Part shown: piece by piece, positions 45,657-55,569 of the stretch | How positions within the stretch are numbered: the stretch's first letter is position 1 | Layout of the letters: each line of letters opens with the position of its first letter | NCBI RefSeq assembly: GCF_021401245.1 | Contig: NZ_JACBFY010000003.1 | Span: forward strand, 62,001-126,000 | Length of the DNA stretch: 64,000 bases | Source: Pseudacidovorax sp. NFM-22 | GTDB taxonomy: Bacteria > Pseudomonadota > Gammaproteobacteria > Burkholderiales > Burkholderiaceae_C | Direction of reading: 5' to 3' | The notes under the pieces: model-generated | Databases searched by the model: none | What the model saw: the letters and a program-made list of their open reading frames with translations, nothing else | What the model was told of the DNA's origin: nothing | Position numbers and translations under genes: made by a program

Positions 45657-48476
45657 TCAGCGCTCGGTCGGGCCGCGTCCCACCATCGCTCGGATGCGCT
45701 CGATGAGTTCCTCGATGGCGAAGGGCTTGGCGATCATGTCCATGCCGGGCGCGAGGAACTCCGACCGGATCGCGGCACGCGCCGCATAGCCGGTCATGAA
45801 CAGCACCTGCAGGCCCGGCCGCTGCTGGCGGGCGATCTCCGCCACCTGCCGCCCGTTGAGGCCCGGCAGGCCGACATCGCTCACCAGCAGGTCGATGCGG
45901 CGGTTCGACTGCAGGATGGGCAGCGCCGATGGGCCGTCGGCGGCCTCCAGCGTCTGGTAGCCCAGATCGACCAGCACCTCGCGAACCAGCAGGCGCACGC
46001 CCGGGTCGTCCTCCACCAGCAGCACGACCTCGCCCTCGGTCGCCAGCGGCCTGCCTGCATCGCGGCTCGCCTCCGGCTGCTCGCCGGGCGGCTCGTTGGA
46101 GCAGGGCAGGTACAGGTCCACGCGGGTGCCCTGGTCGGGCACGCTGTCGATGCGCACATGGCCGCCCGACTGCTGGGCGAAGCCATAGACCATCGACAGC
46201 CCGAGCCCGGTGCCCTGGCCGATGGGCTTGGTGGTGAAGAAGGGGTCGAAGGCCTTGGCCAGCACGTCGCGCGGCATGCCGCTGCCAGTGTCGGCCACAG
46301 TGATGCGGACATAGTGGCCAGGGCGCAGCGGCTCCACTTCGCCGTCCTTCACCGTCAGGTGCGTGGTGGCGATGCGCAGCAGGCCGCCCGAGGGCATGGC
46401 GTCGCGTGCGTTGATGGCCAGGTTGAGGATGGCGCTCTCCAGCTGGCTTTCGTCGCCGACGGCGGTGCAGGCCTGCGTGTCCAGCGCCACGTCCAGGCGC
46501 ACATGCTCGCCCAGCGTGCGGCGCAGCATCTCCTCCATGGAGCGCACCAGATGGTTGACGTCCAGCGGCTTCGGATCGAGCGACTGGCGGCGCGAGAAGG
46601 CCAGCAGCCGCTGCACCAGCGAGGCGGCGCGGTGAGCCGATTGCGTGGCGCTGTCCATGAAGCGCTCCAGCCCGTCGGTCTGGCCCTTGGCCACGCGCCG
46701 CCGCATCACCTCGATGGCGCCGGTGATGCCCTGGAGCATGTTGTTGAAGTCGTGCGCGATGCCGCCGGTGAGCTGGCCGATGGCCTCCATCTTCTGGCTG
46801 TGGCGCAGCCTTGCCTCGGACTCGCGCAGCGCCGTCACGTCGCGGCCGACCGCATGCAGATAGGGCGCGTCGGGCACGGCCGTCCACGACAGCGTGCGGT
46901 AGCTGCCGTCGCGGTGGCGCATCCGGCCTTCGTAGCGCAGCGTGGGGATGCCCTGCGCCAGCCGCTCGAACTCGCGCTCGGCAGCGGCCAGGTCCTCGGG
47001 ATGCGAATAGTCCAGCAGCTGGCCACCCAGCAGTTCCTCCTCGCGCCAGCCGAGGATGGCGTACCAGGCCGGGTTGACGTGCAGGATGCGACCGCCCAGG
47101 TCTGCGATCACCATCACGTCGGTGGACAGCTGCCACAGCCGGTCGCGGTCGCGCGTGCGTTCCTCCACCCGCTGCGCCAGGGTGGAGTTCATGGCCTCCA
47201 GTTGCGCCTGCGCGGCCTTCTGGTCCTCGATGTCGGTGGTGGTCCCGATCCAGCGCACGCTGCCGTCGCCGCCCTGCACGGGCTGCGCGCGCACCAGTTG
47301 CCAGCGCCAGCGGCCGTCGTAGCGGCGCAGGCGAAGCTCGGTACTGTAGGACGTCAGACCGGTGCAGGCACGGGCCCAGGCGGCACGCATCGAGGCGTGG
47401 TCCTCGGGGTGCAGGGTCGCCAGCCATCGGTGGCCAAGAAGCTCGTCCGGGCGGGCGCCGGTGTAGTCGAGCACCTGCTGGTTGACCCAGTCCAGCGCGC
47501 CGTCGGGCCCCGCCGTCCACACCTGGTTGGGCACGGCCTGGGCGAGGGCGCGAAAGCGCGCCTCGCTTTCGCGCAGGGTGGCCTGGGCCAGGTGGCGCAC
47601 GGTCACGTCCTGCACCACGCCGCGCATGAGCAAGGGCGTGCCGGTGCTGTCGCGCACGATCTCGGCGCGGCGCCAGATCCAGCGCAGCCGGCCGTCGTCG
47701 GCGCGGCGGATGCGGTACTCGACATCGAGCGGGGCGCTGCCGTCGCTGCGGCTGCGGGTGTCGGACATGCCCTCCGCCTCGCCGGGCACCTTCAGGCTCT
47801 CCAGCACCGAGGAGGGCACGGGCGCGGCATGGGCGGGCAGCCCGAAGGCGCGGTAGAAGCCGGGCGATGCAGTGACGGTGTCGCCCGGGATGTCGAGCAC
47901 GAACACGCCCACGCCGCCGGCCGCCTGGGCCAGCCGCCATTGCTCTTCCATCTCGCGCAGGTGGGCCTCGCTGGCGGCCAGGCGGCGCGTGGCGTTCACG
48001 CGGGCGGTGGTCTCCTTGACGATGCACAGCACCCCGCAGATGCGGCCGTCATGCTCGCGCACGGGCGAGTAGGAGATGTCGAAGAACACGTCTTCCATCT
48101 GCCCGTGGCGGTTGATGCGGAAGGGCCGGTCCTGGGCGGCCACCGTCTCGCCGAAGTGCAGCACGCGGTCCAGCAGCGGCTGCAGGTCGTCCCAGAGTTC
48201 GCTCCAGTGCTCCCGCGCGGGCCGGCCGAAGGCGGCGGGATGCTTGTTGCCGATGGTGGGCGCGTAGGTGTCGTTGTAGAAGGCGACGTAGTCCTGGCCC
48301 CAGAAGAGCACGATCTCCGCCTGCGACGGCATCATCATGTCGATGAGCATGCGCAGCGTCGGCGGCCATTGCTCGGGCGGCCCCAAGGGGCAGCGGTCAT
48401 GGTTCAGCGCGCGCGCAAGGGCGGCGCATTCGCCTCGGACGAAGGGCCAGTGGGTGGGGACGGATGCGGCACGCAT
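45657..48476 (-). CDS. PAS-domain hybrid histidine kinase with receiver
   Basis: This 939-residue soluble sensor kinase has at least four PAS-type modules in residues ~1-545; the first begins with the LGPPEQWPPTLR motif seen in many such proteins. A HisKA domain follows with phospho-acceptor His575 in GGIAHDFNN. The HATPase domain includes NLAINARDAM and GTGLGLSMVYGFA. A C-terminal receiver has Asp867 in LLVSDVGLPG. There are no membrane segments, so it senses a cytoplasmic cue. No response-regulator gene is adjacent; a link to the TRAP permease genes downstream is possible but unproven. Confidence 0.9.
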   Translation of the reverse strand: MRAASVPTHWPFVRGECAALARALNHDRCPLGPPEQWPPTLRMLIDMMMPSQAEIVLFWGQDYVAFYNDTYAPTIGNKHPAAFGRPAREHWSELWDDLQPLLDRVLHFGETVAAQDRPFRINRHGQMEDVFFDISYSPVREHDGRICGVLCIVKETTARVNATRRLAASEAHLREMEEQWRLAQAAGGVGVFVLDIPGDTVTASPGFYRAFGLPAHAAPVPSSVLESLKVPGEAEGMSDTRSRSDGSAPLDVEYRIRRADDGRLRWIWRRAEIVRDSTGTPLLMRGVVQDVTVRHLAQATLRESEARFRALAQAVPNQVWTAGPDGALDWVNQQVLDYTGARPDELLGHRWLATLHPEDHASMRAAWARACTGLTSYSTELRLRRYDGRWRWQLVRAQPVQGGDGSVRWIGTTTDIEDQKAAQAQLEAMNSTLAQRVEERTRDRDRLWQLSTDVMVIADLGGRILHVNPAWYAILGWREEELLGGQLLDYSHPEDLAAAEREFERLAQGIPTLRYEGRMRHRDGSYRTLSWTAVPDAPYLHAVGRDVTALRESEARLRHSQKMEAIGQLTGGIAHDFNNMLQGITGAIEVMRRRVAKGQTDGLERFMDSATQSAHRAASLVQRLLAFSRRQSLDPKPLDVNHLVRSMEEMLRRTLGEHVRLDVALDTQACTAVGDESQLESAILNLAINARDAMPSGGLLRIATTHLTVKDGEVEPLRPGHYVRITVADTGSGMPRDVLAKAFDPFFTTKPIGQGTGLGLSMVYGFAQQSGGHVRIDSVPDQGTRVDLYLPCSNEPPGEQPEASRDAGRPLATEGEVVLLVEDDPGVRLLVREVLVDLGYQTLEAADGPSALPILQSNRRIDLLVSDVGLPGLNGRQVAEIARQQRPGLQVLFMTGYAARAAIRSEFLAPGMDMIAKPFAIEELIERIRAMVGRGPTER

Positions 48477-48534
48477 AGGTCGCGGAAGTGCGGCCGGATT
48501 ATGGTGGCGCCGCCGGTGTGCCGATGTCAGCGGA

Positions 48535-49047
48535 TCACGCGTCGTGGGCCGTCCCGGCCTGGCGGCTGCGCATGCGGTCGATCCACTGGGTCAGGCTGAA
48601 GTGGGCGCCTGTGCCGGCGTCCCGGGCGATGCGGATGCGGCCGATCGACAACGTGCGCAGGTCCTCGCGCTCCGTGCCGCGCGCGATGATGACCTGGCGG
48701 TACAGGTCCAGTCGTTCGACCGTGATCACCCGGTCCGAGGCCTGGCCATAGATGTCCGTGTACTGAATGCGCAGCGTCGGATGCGGGTTGTCGTACAGCG
48801 CGGTGTTCGCCACCGGCTGGGCCGCCGCGGGCGACGGCACGGGGGCACGGGCAACGGGCCCGGTGCTGCGGCCTTGCAGCGGCATGGCGAGGGTGCCCGA
48901 GCGCGAGCGGGCCGTGTCGATGCGGTGGTGGCGCTGCCGCCAGGCGCGCGATCCATCCCACAGGCGCCAGGCCAGGGCTGCCAGCCCCATGACCACGGCC
49001 GATGCCAGCATCCAGTGTTCCCAGCGGCCGAAGCTCAGCGGTTGCAT
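48535..49047 (-). CDS. Membrane-anchored protein with WYL-like domain
   Basis: This 170-residue protein has one N-terminal hydrophobic helix (about 13-28) and a basic, Ala/Pro-rich linker. A C-terminal ~75-residue domain reads LRIQYTDIYGQASDRVITVE ... LSIGRIRIARD. The hydrophobic-x-Tyr, Gly and Arg-Ile pattern resembles the WYL ligand-binding fold found in transcription regulators. There is no DNA-binding domain. I do not recognise a named family. It lies between the hybrid kinase and the sulfatase genes, in the same direction. Confidence 0.6.
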   Translation of the reverse strand: MQPLSFGRWEHWMLASAVVMGLAALAWRLWDGSRAWRQRHHRIDTARSRSGTLAMPLQGRSTGPVARAPVPSPAAAQPVANTALYDNPHPTLRIQYTDIYGQASDRVITVERLDLYRQVIIARGTEREDLRTLSIGRIRIARDAGTGAHFSLTQWIDRMRSRQAGTAHDA

Positions 49048-49179
49048 GGCGTCCTCCCTATGCGGATGGCACCGCCACCCCGCGCCAGGGGCTGCAGGCG
49101 CAGCGCCCCCGGAATGGGGCGGGCCGGATGCCTCGGACGATTCTAGGAAGGCGCAGGCCTTTCCGGCCAGCGGGTGCGC

Positions 49180-50520
49180 TCAGCGCTGCGGCATGTCCTT
49201 GGACGAATAGCCCAGGCTGACGGTGGCGTCCTCGGGAATGGGCGGCATGGTGGCGTTCCAGTCCTCCCACTGCTGGCGCATGGCGGCCAGGCGGGCGGGC
49301 TCGCGCGGCGCCAGGTTGGCCCGCTCTCGCTCGTCGGCCGGGATGTCGAACAGGTAGTCGTGGCCATCCACGCGCAGGTACTTCCAGCGGCCGTCGCGCA
49401 GGGCGCGCTGGCCGCGGTGGTTCATGCGCCAGTGCAGCGGGCGCGCGAAGGTGGCGGCCGGGTCGCGCAGCACGGGCATGAGCGAGACGCCATCCAGCGG
49501 GTACTCGGGGTCTGCGGCGACGCCGGCGGCGTCGAGCATGGTGGCCGACCAGTCCATGGTCATGCACAGCTGCTCGCTGCGGCCGCCGGGGGCGATGGCG
49601 GCCGGCCAGTGGGCGATCCACGGCACGCGGATGCCGCCTTCGGTCAGGTCCATCTTGCCGCCGACCAGCGGCCAGTTGTCCGAGAAGCGCTCGCCGCCGT
49701 TGTCGCTGGTGAAGACGAGCAGCGTGTTGTCCAGCTGGCCGGTGCGGCGCAGGGCCTCCACGATCCAGCCGATGCCTTCGTCCATGTGATGGATCATGCG
49801 GCGGTAGACGTGGATGTTGCCGCCGGCCAGATCGAACAGGTTGTCCTTGACGGCGGGGGCGCGGCCGGCGTCCTCGCGCGTCTCCCAGGGCCAGTGTGGC
49901 GCGGTGTAGTGCAGGCTCAGGAAGAAGGGCGCCTCGCCGGTGGCCATGCGCTCGACGTAGTCCACGGCGCGGTGGGAGAACAGGTCGGTGAGGTAGCCCT
50001 CGTCGTGCTTCTCTTCCTCGCCGAAGAACAGGTCGTGCGTGCCGCGGCTGTCGCAGTGGGTGAAGTAGTCCACCCCGCCCGACAGCGGCCCGAAGAACTC
50101 CTCGTAGCCCGAGCGCAGCGGCCCGAAGGCGGGCGGATAGCCCAGGTGCCACTTGCCGATCAGGGCGGTGCGGTAGCCGGCGTCCTTGAGCAGCGAGGGC
50201 AGGGTGGGGTGCGAGGGCGGCATGCCCAGCGTGCTGCTGCCGCGGCTCTTGCTGTTGATCGGCTCCTCGGCCGCGCCGCGCAACCGGTACTGGTAGCGGC
50301 CGGTGATCATGCCGAAGCGGGTGGGCGAGCACACGGGCGAGTTGGCGTAGCCCTGGGTCAGCAGCAGGCCGTCCGCAGCCAGCTGGTCCAGCACGGGCGA
50401 GACCTTGCCGAAGGGTGCGTCGCGCCCGCCGTAGCAGCCGAGGTCGGCGTAGCCCAGGTCGTCGGCGACGATGAAGATGATGTTGGGGCGGCCGGCCCCG
50501 GCGGTGGTGGTGGCGTTCAT
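49180..50520 (-). CDS. Sulfatase (arylsulfatase family)
   Basis: This 446-residue type I sulfatase hydrolyses sulfate esters. The metal-binding NIIFIVADDLGYADLGCYGG lies at the N-terminus. The formylglycine-forming motif CSPTR has the modifiable Cys at residue 64, so maturation by a formylglycine-generating enzyme is required; none is encoded here. No signal peptide is evident from the ATG at 50520, suggesting a cytoplasmic enzyme. Its start overlaps the stop of the Bug receptor gene as ATGA. Confidence 0.9.
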   Translation of the reverse strand: MNATTTAGAGRPNIIFIVADDLGYADLGCYGGRDAPFGKVSPVLDQLAADGLLLTQGYANSPVCSPTRFGMITGRYQYRLRGAAEEPINSKSRGSSTLGMPPSHPTLPSLLKDAGYRTALIGKWHLGYPPAFGPLRSGYEEFFGPLSGGVDYFTHCDSRGTHDLFFGEEEKHDEGYLTDLFSHRAVDYVERMATGEAPFFLSLHYTAPHWPWETREDAGRAPAVKDNLFDLAGGNIHVYRRMIHHMDEGIGWIVEALRRTGQLDNTLLVFTSDNGGERFSDNWPLVGGKMDLTEGGIRVPWIAHWPAAIAPGGRSEQLCMTMDWSATMLDAAGVAADPEYPLDGVSLMPVLRDPAATFARPLHWRMNHRGQRALRDGRWKYLRVDGHDYLFDIPADERERANLAPREPARLAAMRQQWEDWNATMPPIPEDATVSLGYSSKDMPQR

Positions 50521-51488
50521 GGCTGGTAGCCCGAGGTCTTGACGACAGGTGCCCACTGGGCGCGGAAGGCCTTGAGCATCGCCTCGGTCTCGGCGCGGGT
50601 GCTGACCACCGGCTGCATCCTGGCGTCGGTGAACTTGCGCTGGGTGTCGGGTTCCTGCATCACGTCGTGGATCTCGCGTGCCAGTCGGTCGGCCTTGTCG
50701 CGCGGCATGGAGGCCGGGGCGAAGAAGGCGTTCCAGCCCAGGGCCGTGATGTCCAGGCCGGCTTCCTTGAAGGTGGGCACGTCGGGCGCGAAGGCCGAGC
50801 GCTTGGCGCTCGAGACCGCCAGGATGCGCACCTTGCCCGATTCATGCTGCGGCAGCAGCACGTCGAAGGTGTCGACGGCGATGGGGATCTGGCCGCCGAT
50901 CAGGTCGGTCATCACCGTGGAAGAGCCGCGGTAGCCCACCACCTCGGTCTTGACCTGGGCCTTCTGGCCCAGCATGAGCGCGAAGAAGTGCGGCAGGCTG
51001 CCGGTGGCCGGCACGCCCACGTTGGCCTTCTCGGGGTTGGCCTTCATCCAGGCCAGCAGGTGCGACAGCTGCTTGACCGGCACCGCGCTGCCCACCACCA
51101 GGCCGAACTCGTAGTTGTTGACGTTGGACAGCGGCTGGAAGTCGCGTTCCGGGTCGTAGCCGTTGTCCTTGAAGACCAGCGGCGCCACCACCATGACGGC
51201 CGGGTTGGCCACCATGATCACGTTCTGGCCGGCGGGCGTGTTCCTGACCTGCTGGGCGGCCAGGCGGCCACCCGCGCCCGCCTTGTTGTCCACCACCACG
51301 GGCACGCCCAGCTTGGCGGTGAGGCGGTCGGCCACGATGCGGGCGACGCGATCGGTGGCGCCGCCGGGGGCGTAGCCGACGACGATGCGCAGGGGGCCGT
51401 CGAGTGCCGGCTGCGCGGAGGCTGTGCCTGCCAGGGCGGCAAGGGCCAGGGCCGCGGCGAAGCGGTGGAATGTTCTGCGTGGACTCAT
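50517..51488 (-). CDS. Bug-family tripartite tricarboxylate transporter receptor
   Basis: This 323-residue periplasmic binding protein has a signal peptide cleaved near residue 25 (TASAQ). Typical Bug segments are RIVVGYAPGGATDRVARIVAD, VVDNKAGAGGRLAAQ and MVANPAVMVV. Bug proteins bind carboxylates or aromatic acids, and many are orphans without TctA/TctB membrane genes, as here. Coupling to the sulfatase suggests that the ligand is a sulfated organic acid. That is an inference from gene order. Confidence 0.9.
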   Translation of the reverse strand: MSPRRTFHRFAAALALAALAGTASAQPALDGPLRIVVGYAPGGATDRVARIVADRLTAKLGVPVVVDNKAGAGGRLAAQQVRNTPAGQNVIMVANPAVMVVAPLVFKDNGYDPERDFQPLSNVNNYEFGLVVGSAVPVKQLSHLLAWMKANPEKANVGVPATGSLPHFFALMLGQKAQVKTEVVGYRGSSTVMTDLIGGQIPIAVDTFDVLLPQHESGKVRILAVSSAKRSAFAPDVPTFKEAGLDITALGWNAFFAPASMPRDKADRLAREIHDVMQEPDTQRKFTDARMQPVVSTRAETEAMLKAFRAQWAPVVKTSGYQP

Positions 51489-51545
51489 GGGTGACTACCG
51501 GATCGCTCGAAATGAAGTTCGCGCGACTGTAGGGCCGCCACAATC

Positions 51546-51562
51546 GATGGATCAGATCCATC
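51546..51562. promoter_or_regulatory. Candidate MarR operator palindrome
   Basis: GATGGATC and GATCCATC form a perfect 8-1-8 palindrome in the 92-bp gap between the divergent Bug receptor and MarR genes. A CACAAT box immediately left of it could be the marR -10 element. Repression of both promoters by the adjacent MarR protein is inferred. Confidence 0.5.
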
Positions 51563-51580
51563 ATCCCTCGGATTTACCCC

Positions 51581-52090
51581 ATGACCCGCCGTCCCGACGC
51601 GGCCTCCGCCCGTCCTGCCTCCCTCGATCCGCTGCTGCTGTATCGCATGTCGCGCGTGATCGCAGTGGCGGGCAGCATGGTGCTGCGGCTGTGCGAGGGG
51701 CGCTTCGGCATCACCCGGCGCGAATGGCGCTTGATCGCCACGCTGGCGGGCAAGGGGCCCATGGGCTCGTCAGAGCTGGCGCAGCAGACGCAGCTGGACC
51801 GGGTGCGCACCTCGCGCGCGCTCGGTTCGCTGGTCGACAAGGGGCTGGTGCTGCGGCAACAGGCCAGTGGGGACCGGCGGCATGTGGCCGTCGCGCTCAG
51901 CGAGCGGGGGCAGCTCATCTACGACGACCTCTATCCGCTGGTGACGGATCTCAATCAGCATCTGCTGCAGGCGCTGGGGGACGGGCAGCAGCCCTTCCTC
52001 GACGGGCTGGACCGCCTGGAGGCCCGGGCACTTGAACTGGCCTCGCAGGCCGAGCTCCCCAAGGCCCCGCGCGGCCGCCGAAGCGGCTGA
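51581..52090 (+). CDS. MarR-family transcriptional regulator
   Basis: This 169-residue winged-helix protein has the MarR layout, with RREWRLIATLAGKG, SSELAQQTQLDRVRTSRALG as recognition helices and the wing around RQQASGDRRHVAVALSERG. The ATG at 51581 gives a normal N-terminus. It is divergent from the Bug receptor-sulfatase pair, the usual position of a local repressor that responds to an aromatic ligand. Confidence 0.9.
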   Translation: MTRRPDAASARPASLDPLLLYRMSRVIAVAGSMVLRLCEGRFGITRREWRLIATLAGKGPMGSSELAQQTQLDRVRTSRALGSLVDKGLVLRQQASGDRRHVAVALSERGQLIYDDLYPLVTDLNQHLLQALGDGQQPFLDGLDRLEARALELASQAELPKAPRGRRSG

Positions 52091-52134
52091 CAGACGCGCG
52101 CCACGGCGCGCCTGCGCACAGGGCGCGCGCAGGG

Positions 52135-53247
52135 TCAGACCGGCCCCGGCTGCGCCAGAGGCCGAGCGCCGAGGTCCTCGCCCATGCGTTCGCGCGGCGC
52201 GCCGCCCACCTCGCCTTCGATCCGCATGCGCGGCAGGAACTGCGGGTACTCGCGCTGCATGAAGTCGATCACGCCTTCGCGCACCCGGCAGCGCAGGTCC
52301 CAGGCCAGGCCCGAACTGGCGGCGGTGCACAGGATGCGCAGCTGCATCGTGCGCTCGGTGGCGTCGGTCACCACCAGGTTGAAGAAGCGGCCGTCCCACT
52401 CGGGCGCGGCCTTGACCACGCGTTCCACCTCGGCGCGCAGCGGCGCCAGCGGCATCCCATAGTCCACGAACAGGAAGACCGAGCCCAGCAGCTGCGAGCT
52501 GTTGCGCGTCCAGTTCTGGAAGGGCTTCTCCATGAAGTAGTTCAGCGGAATGATCAGCCGGCGGTCGTCCCAGATGCGCAGCACCACGTAGGTGCCGGTG
52601 ATCTCTTCCACCCGCCCCCATTCGCCCTCGACGATCAGCACGTCGTCGATGCGGATCGGCTGGGTCAGTGCGATCTGGATACCTGCGATCAGGTTGCTGA
52701 ACACTGGCTTGGCGGCCAGACCGCCGACGATACCGATCACGCCCGCCGAGGCCAGCAGGCTGGCGCCGACCTGGCGCGCGCCCGGAAAGGTCATCAGCGC
52801 CATGGCCGCACCGATGATCACCGCCACCACCATCGCCGTGCGCGAGAGCACGCGCGCCTGGGTCAGGATGCGCCGCGCCGCCATGTTGTCGGCCACATCC
52901 ACCGGATGGCGGGCAATGATGCCGTCCGCCAGGCCGCCGATGAGGCGGACGATCAGCCAGGTGACCGCCACGATCAGCAGCAGGCCGTTCAGGTGGCGGA
53001 TGTTGCCGATGAATTCCAGGTCATCCGGCGCGGCCTGCCAGACGGTCTGCAGCGCCATCAGGGGCAGCACGGCGCTGGCGGGCGCACGGGCCGCCTGCAC
53101 CATGGTATGGACCACCGGCAGCGGCCGCGTCACGCGCAGCAGCACGGCGCGCCCCACGCGGTAGATCGCGAGGGCGATGGCCACCGCCACGACGGCGGCG
53201 ATCAGGGTGTGGGTCCAGGGCAGGGCGAGGATGGCTTGAAGGTTCAT
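52135..53247 (-). CDS. MscS-family mechanosensitive ion channel
   Basis: This 370-residue membrane protein has about four to five N-terminal helices. The pore-lining helix and beta domain follow, with GIVGGLAAKPVFSNLIAGIQI and DVLIVEGEWGRVEEITGTYVVLRIWDDRR. It ends in a soluble alpha/beta domain. Such channels release solutes on membrane tension during osmotic downshift. It is longer than E. coli MscS (286 residues), with an extra N-terminal helix bundle. It lies 57 bases downstream of the FUSC gene. Confidence 0.9.
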   Translation of the reverse strand: MNLQAILALPWTHTLIAAVVAVAIALAIYRVGRAVLLRVTRPLPVVHTMVQAARAPASAVLPLMALQTVWQAAPDDLEFIGNIRHLNGLLLIVAVTWLIVRLIGGLADGIIARHPVDVADNMAARRILTQARVLSRTAMVVAVIIGAAMALMTFPGARQVGASLLASAGVIGIVGGLAAKPVFSNLIAGIQIALTQPIRIDDVLIVEGEWGRVEEITGTYVVLRIWDDRRLIIPLNYFMEKPFQNWTRNSSQLLGSVFLFVDYGMPLAPLRAEVERVVKAAPEWDGRFFNLVVTDATERTMQLRILCTAASSGLAWDLRCRVREGVIDFMQREYPQFLPRMRIEGEVGGAPRERMGEDLGARPLAQPGPV

Positions 53248-53304
53248 TCGGCATCTCCATGCGGCAGCGCAGGCGGTGGGCCGGCGGCGAGCCGGCGACC
53301 GCAG

Positions 53305-55569
53305 TCAGGCGCTGCGGGGTTGCTGAGAAGGGCCTGCCGGCAGCATGGCGGGGTCGCGCAGGATCTGCGCCACATCCGTCCTGATCTGCATGGCAATGCC
53401 CGCGGCGAGGTCGAGCCGGCGCAACAGCCAGGGGCTGATGTCCTGATCGAAGGGGTCCGGCAGGGGCACCGGCCCGGAGGACAGCGAGGCCGCGGGGGCG
53501 GCATCCGGCGCATCCGCCGGTTCCGCTCGCTCGGGCGCTCCGGCGGGACGAGGCCCGATCGCCTCGTCGATGCGCCGCGCGGCGCGCTCCAGAGGGCCTT
53601 GCACCTGCGACGGTGTCAGCCGGTCGTGCCGCAGCACGAGCATCGACTTCACCGACGACAGCTGCGCCAGCAGCTGGTAGCTGTGAGCCTGCAGACGCTC
53701 CAGCGGTTCCAGCGGCGGCTGAACGGCGCGCGGTTCCGACAGCGAACGCTGCGTCGCCTGTACCAGCGCCGAGAGGGCATCGAAGGCCTCCCGCCGCGCC
53801 AGCCGCCATTCCAGCTCCGGTGCCGTCTCCAGGGCATGCAGTTGGCCGAGCGACAGGGACAGCCGCGCATGCCGGGCCTGCGCTGCCACCGTCCGCCGCA
53901 CCAGGGCCGGAATCTGCGTGCGCTCCCAGGATGGCAGCACATAGCAGAAGGCCCACGCCAGCGCGGCGCCGATCAGCGTGTCGGCAATACGCTCCCCCAG
54001 CGCAAAGGTGGGCGCGGCGCCCGCATAGAGCTGGTGCGCCTGCACCAGCCCGAGCACGGTGGCCGCCACCGCCGTCAGGGTGTACTTGCGCACCGCGAAG
54101 CCGTGGGCGAAGGCCTGGGCTGCCGTCATGGCCAGCAGCAGCTCGACCGGGCCGGGGTGCGTGGCCAGCAGGGCCACGGCGAACAGGCTGCCCACCAGCG
54201 TGCCGGCCACGCGCTGATTGCGCCGCTCCAGCGTCTGCGCCAGGCTGCCGCGCAGCACCACCACGATGGTCAGCAGGATCCAGTAGTCGTGTGAGCCCCA
54301 GGGCATGAGCACGGCAATGACATAGCCGGTGGCCAGCGCCAGCGCCGCGCGGATGGCATGGCGCAGCGGCGGCGCGTCCCAGCGCCAGAGCGCGAGGAAG
54401 GGCCGGATCGACCATTCGGTGGGACTGACGAAGACCTGCCAATGCGCGCGGACGACGGCCAGGTCGGGCGCCTCGTCGCCCCGCGCCAGGCGGGCGAGGC
54501 GCACCGTCTCATCGTTCAGATGGGCCAGGCGGTTGGCCAGACCGCGGGCCAGTTGACCGGGCGAGGGGCCGCCAAAGGCCGCGGTCTCGTCGGCGTCCGC
54601 AGGGATGGCGGCCAGCGCCTGCCGGCGGTCGGCGATGACCGCGGGCCGGCGCATCTGCAGCAGGGCATCGGCCAAGGCCTCGACGTCGTCGGCCATGGCC
54701 TCCAGCGCCTGGCGCATGGCCGCCAGCTGGGCGCCGTGGCGTGGATGGCTGCGCAGCGTCTCCAGGTCGAGTTCGCTGGCCAGCAGGTGGTCGCGCATCT
54801 CCAGCACCGTCATCAGCATGCCGGCCAGGCGCTGGCGGTAGGGCGTGCGCGGGGATTCGAAGACCAGGTCGCGCGTGGACTGCAGCTGGTCGGCCAGCGC
54901 CGCCTGCGCGCGAAGCATGGCGCCGAGCGCTGGCGCGTCGACCTCGCGCACGTCGCTCGATTCGTCCCGGGCGCGGAACTGCCGCGCCTGCGCACGCATC
55001 AGCCCGGCCATCGACAGCAGCAGGTCGGCCATGTACTGCGTGCGGTAGCGGGCGTTGAGCACCAGGTTCATCAGCGTGGCGTAGACCACGTACAGCGCCG
55101 AGCCCAGCGCCATGTGCCCCGTGCGGGCCAGTGCCTCGCCCAGGCCGGAAGGGGGCCGTGTCGCCATCGAGAACACCATCGCCAGCATCAGCGCGATGGC
55201 GATCGGGATGCCCCGCTTGCCCCAGGCCATGGCCAGGAAGGCGAGGAAGGAGGCGGGCACCAGCAGCAGACCCAGCCGGCCCGGCATGGTGTGCAGCATC
55301 TGCACCGCGAAGAAGAGCGGCAGGCTGAGCAGCGCCGCCGGCAGCAGCTGGCGCAGCTTGCCGCGGCGCGGCGCCGCGCGGTCGGGCGGGCTGGCGACGA
55401 TGACGCCGGTGGCGGCCGAGGCCGCCGCGGCCGCACCCAGCCAGAGATGCACGCCGCCCGAGATCAACAGCAGGCCGAGGGCCACCGACAGCCCGTTCGT
55501 GACGTCGTGGCTGAGGGCGGTGCGCAGGCTGCTGCGCACCTGGGGACGGCCGGCCGTACTCAGGCTCAC
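53305..55569 (-). CDS. FUSC family (YccS/AaeB-like) membrane protein
   Basis: This 754-residue protein has two blocks of about five to six helices (about 25-165 and 400-530). Large cytoplasmic segments follow each block, the arrangement of aromatic-acid exporter-like FUSC proteins. The second block includes [28 protein letters not shown] start at 55569 overlaps the suhB stop as GTGA, so translation is probably coupled. The frame is open far upstream by chance in this GC-rich DNA; those longer starts lie inside suhB. The substrate is unknown. Confidence 0.82.
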   Translation of the reverse strand: MSLSTAGRPQVRSSLRTALSHDVTNGLSVALGLLLISGGVHLWLGAAAAASAATGVIVASPPDRAAPRRGKLRQLLPAALLSLPLFFAVQMLHTMPGRLGLLLVPASFLAFLAMAWGKRGIPIAIALMLAMVFSMATRPPSGLGEALARTGHMALGSALYVVYATLMNLVLNARYRTQYMADLLLSMAGLMRAQARQFRARDESSDVREVDAPALGAMLRAQAALADQLQSTRDLVFESPRTPYRQRLAGMLMTVLEMRDHLLASELDLETLRSHPRHGAQLAAMRQALEAMADDVEALADALLQMRRPAVIADRRQALAAIPADADETAAFGGPSPGQLARGLANRLAHLNDETVRLARLARGDEAPDLAVVRAHWQVFVSPTEWSIRPFLALWRWDAPPLRHAIRAALALATGYVIAVLMPWGSHDYWILLTIVVVLRGSLAQTLERRNQRVAGTLVGSLFAVALLATHPGPVELLLAMTAAQAFAHGFAVRKYTLTAVAATVLGLVQAHQLYAGAAPTFALGERIADTLIGAALAWAFCYVLPSWERTQIPALVRRTVAAQARHARLSLSLGQLHALETAPELEWRLARREAFDALSALVQATQRSLSEPRAVQPPLEPLERLQAHSYQLLAQLSSVKSMLVLRHDRLTPSQVQGPLERAARRIDEAIGPRPAGAPERAEPADAPDAAPAASLSSGPVPLPDPFDQDISPWLLRRLDLAAGIAMQIRTDVAQILRDPAMLPAGPSQQPRSA

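Noticed and set aside
45639-48599. 986-residue open frame antisense to the hybrid histidine kinase
   Set aside because: It is a compositional shadow with no motifs, while the opposite strand encodes complete PAS, HisKA, HATPase and receiver domains.
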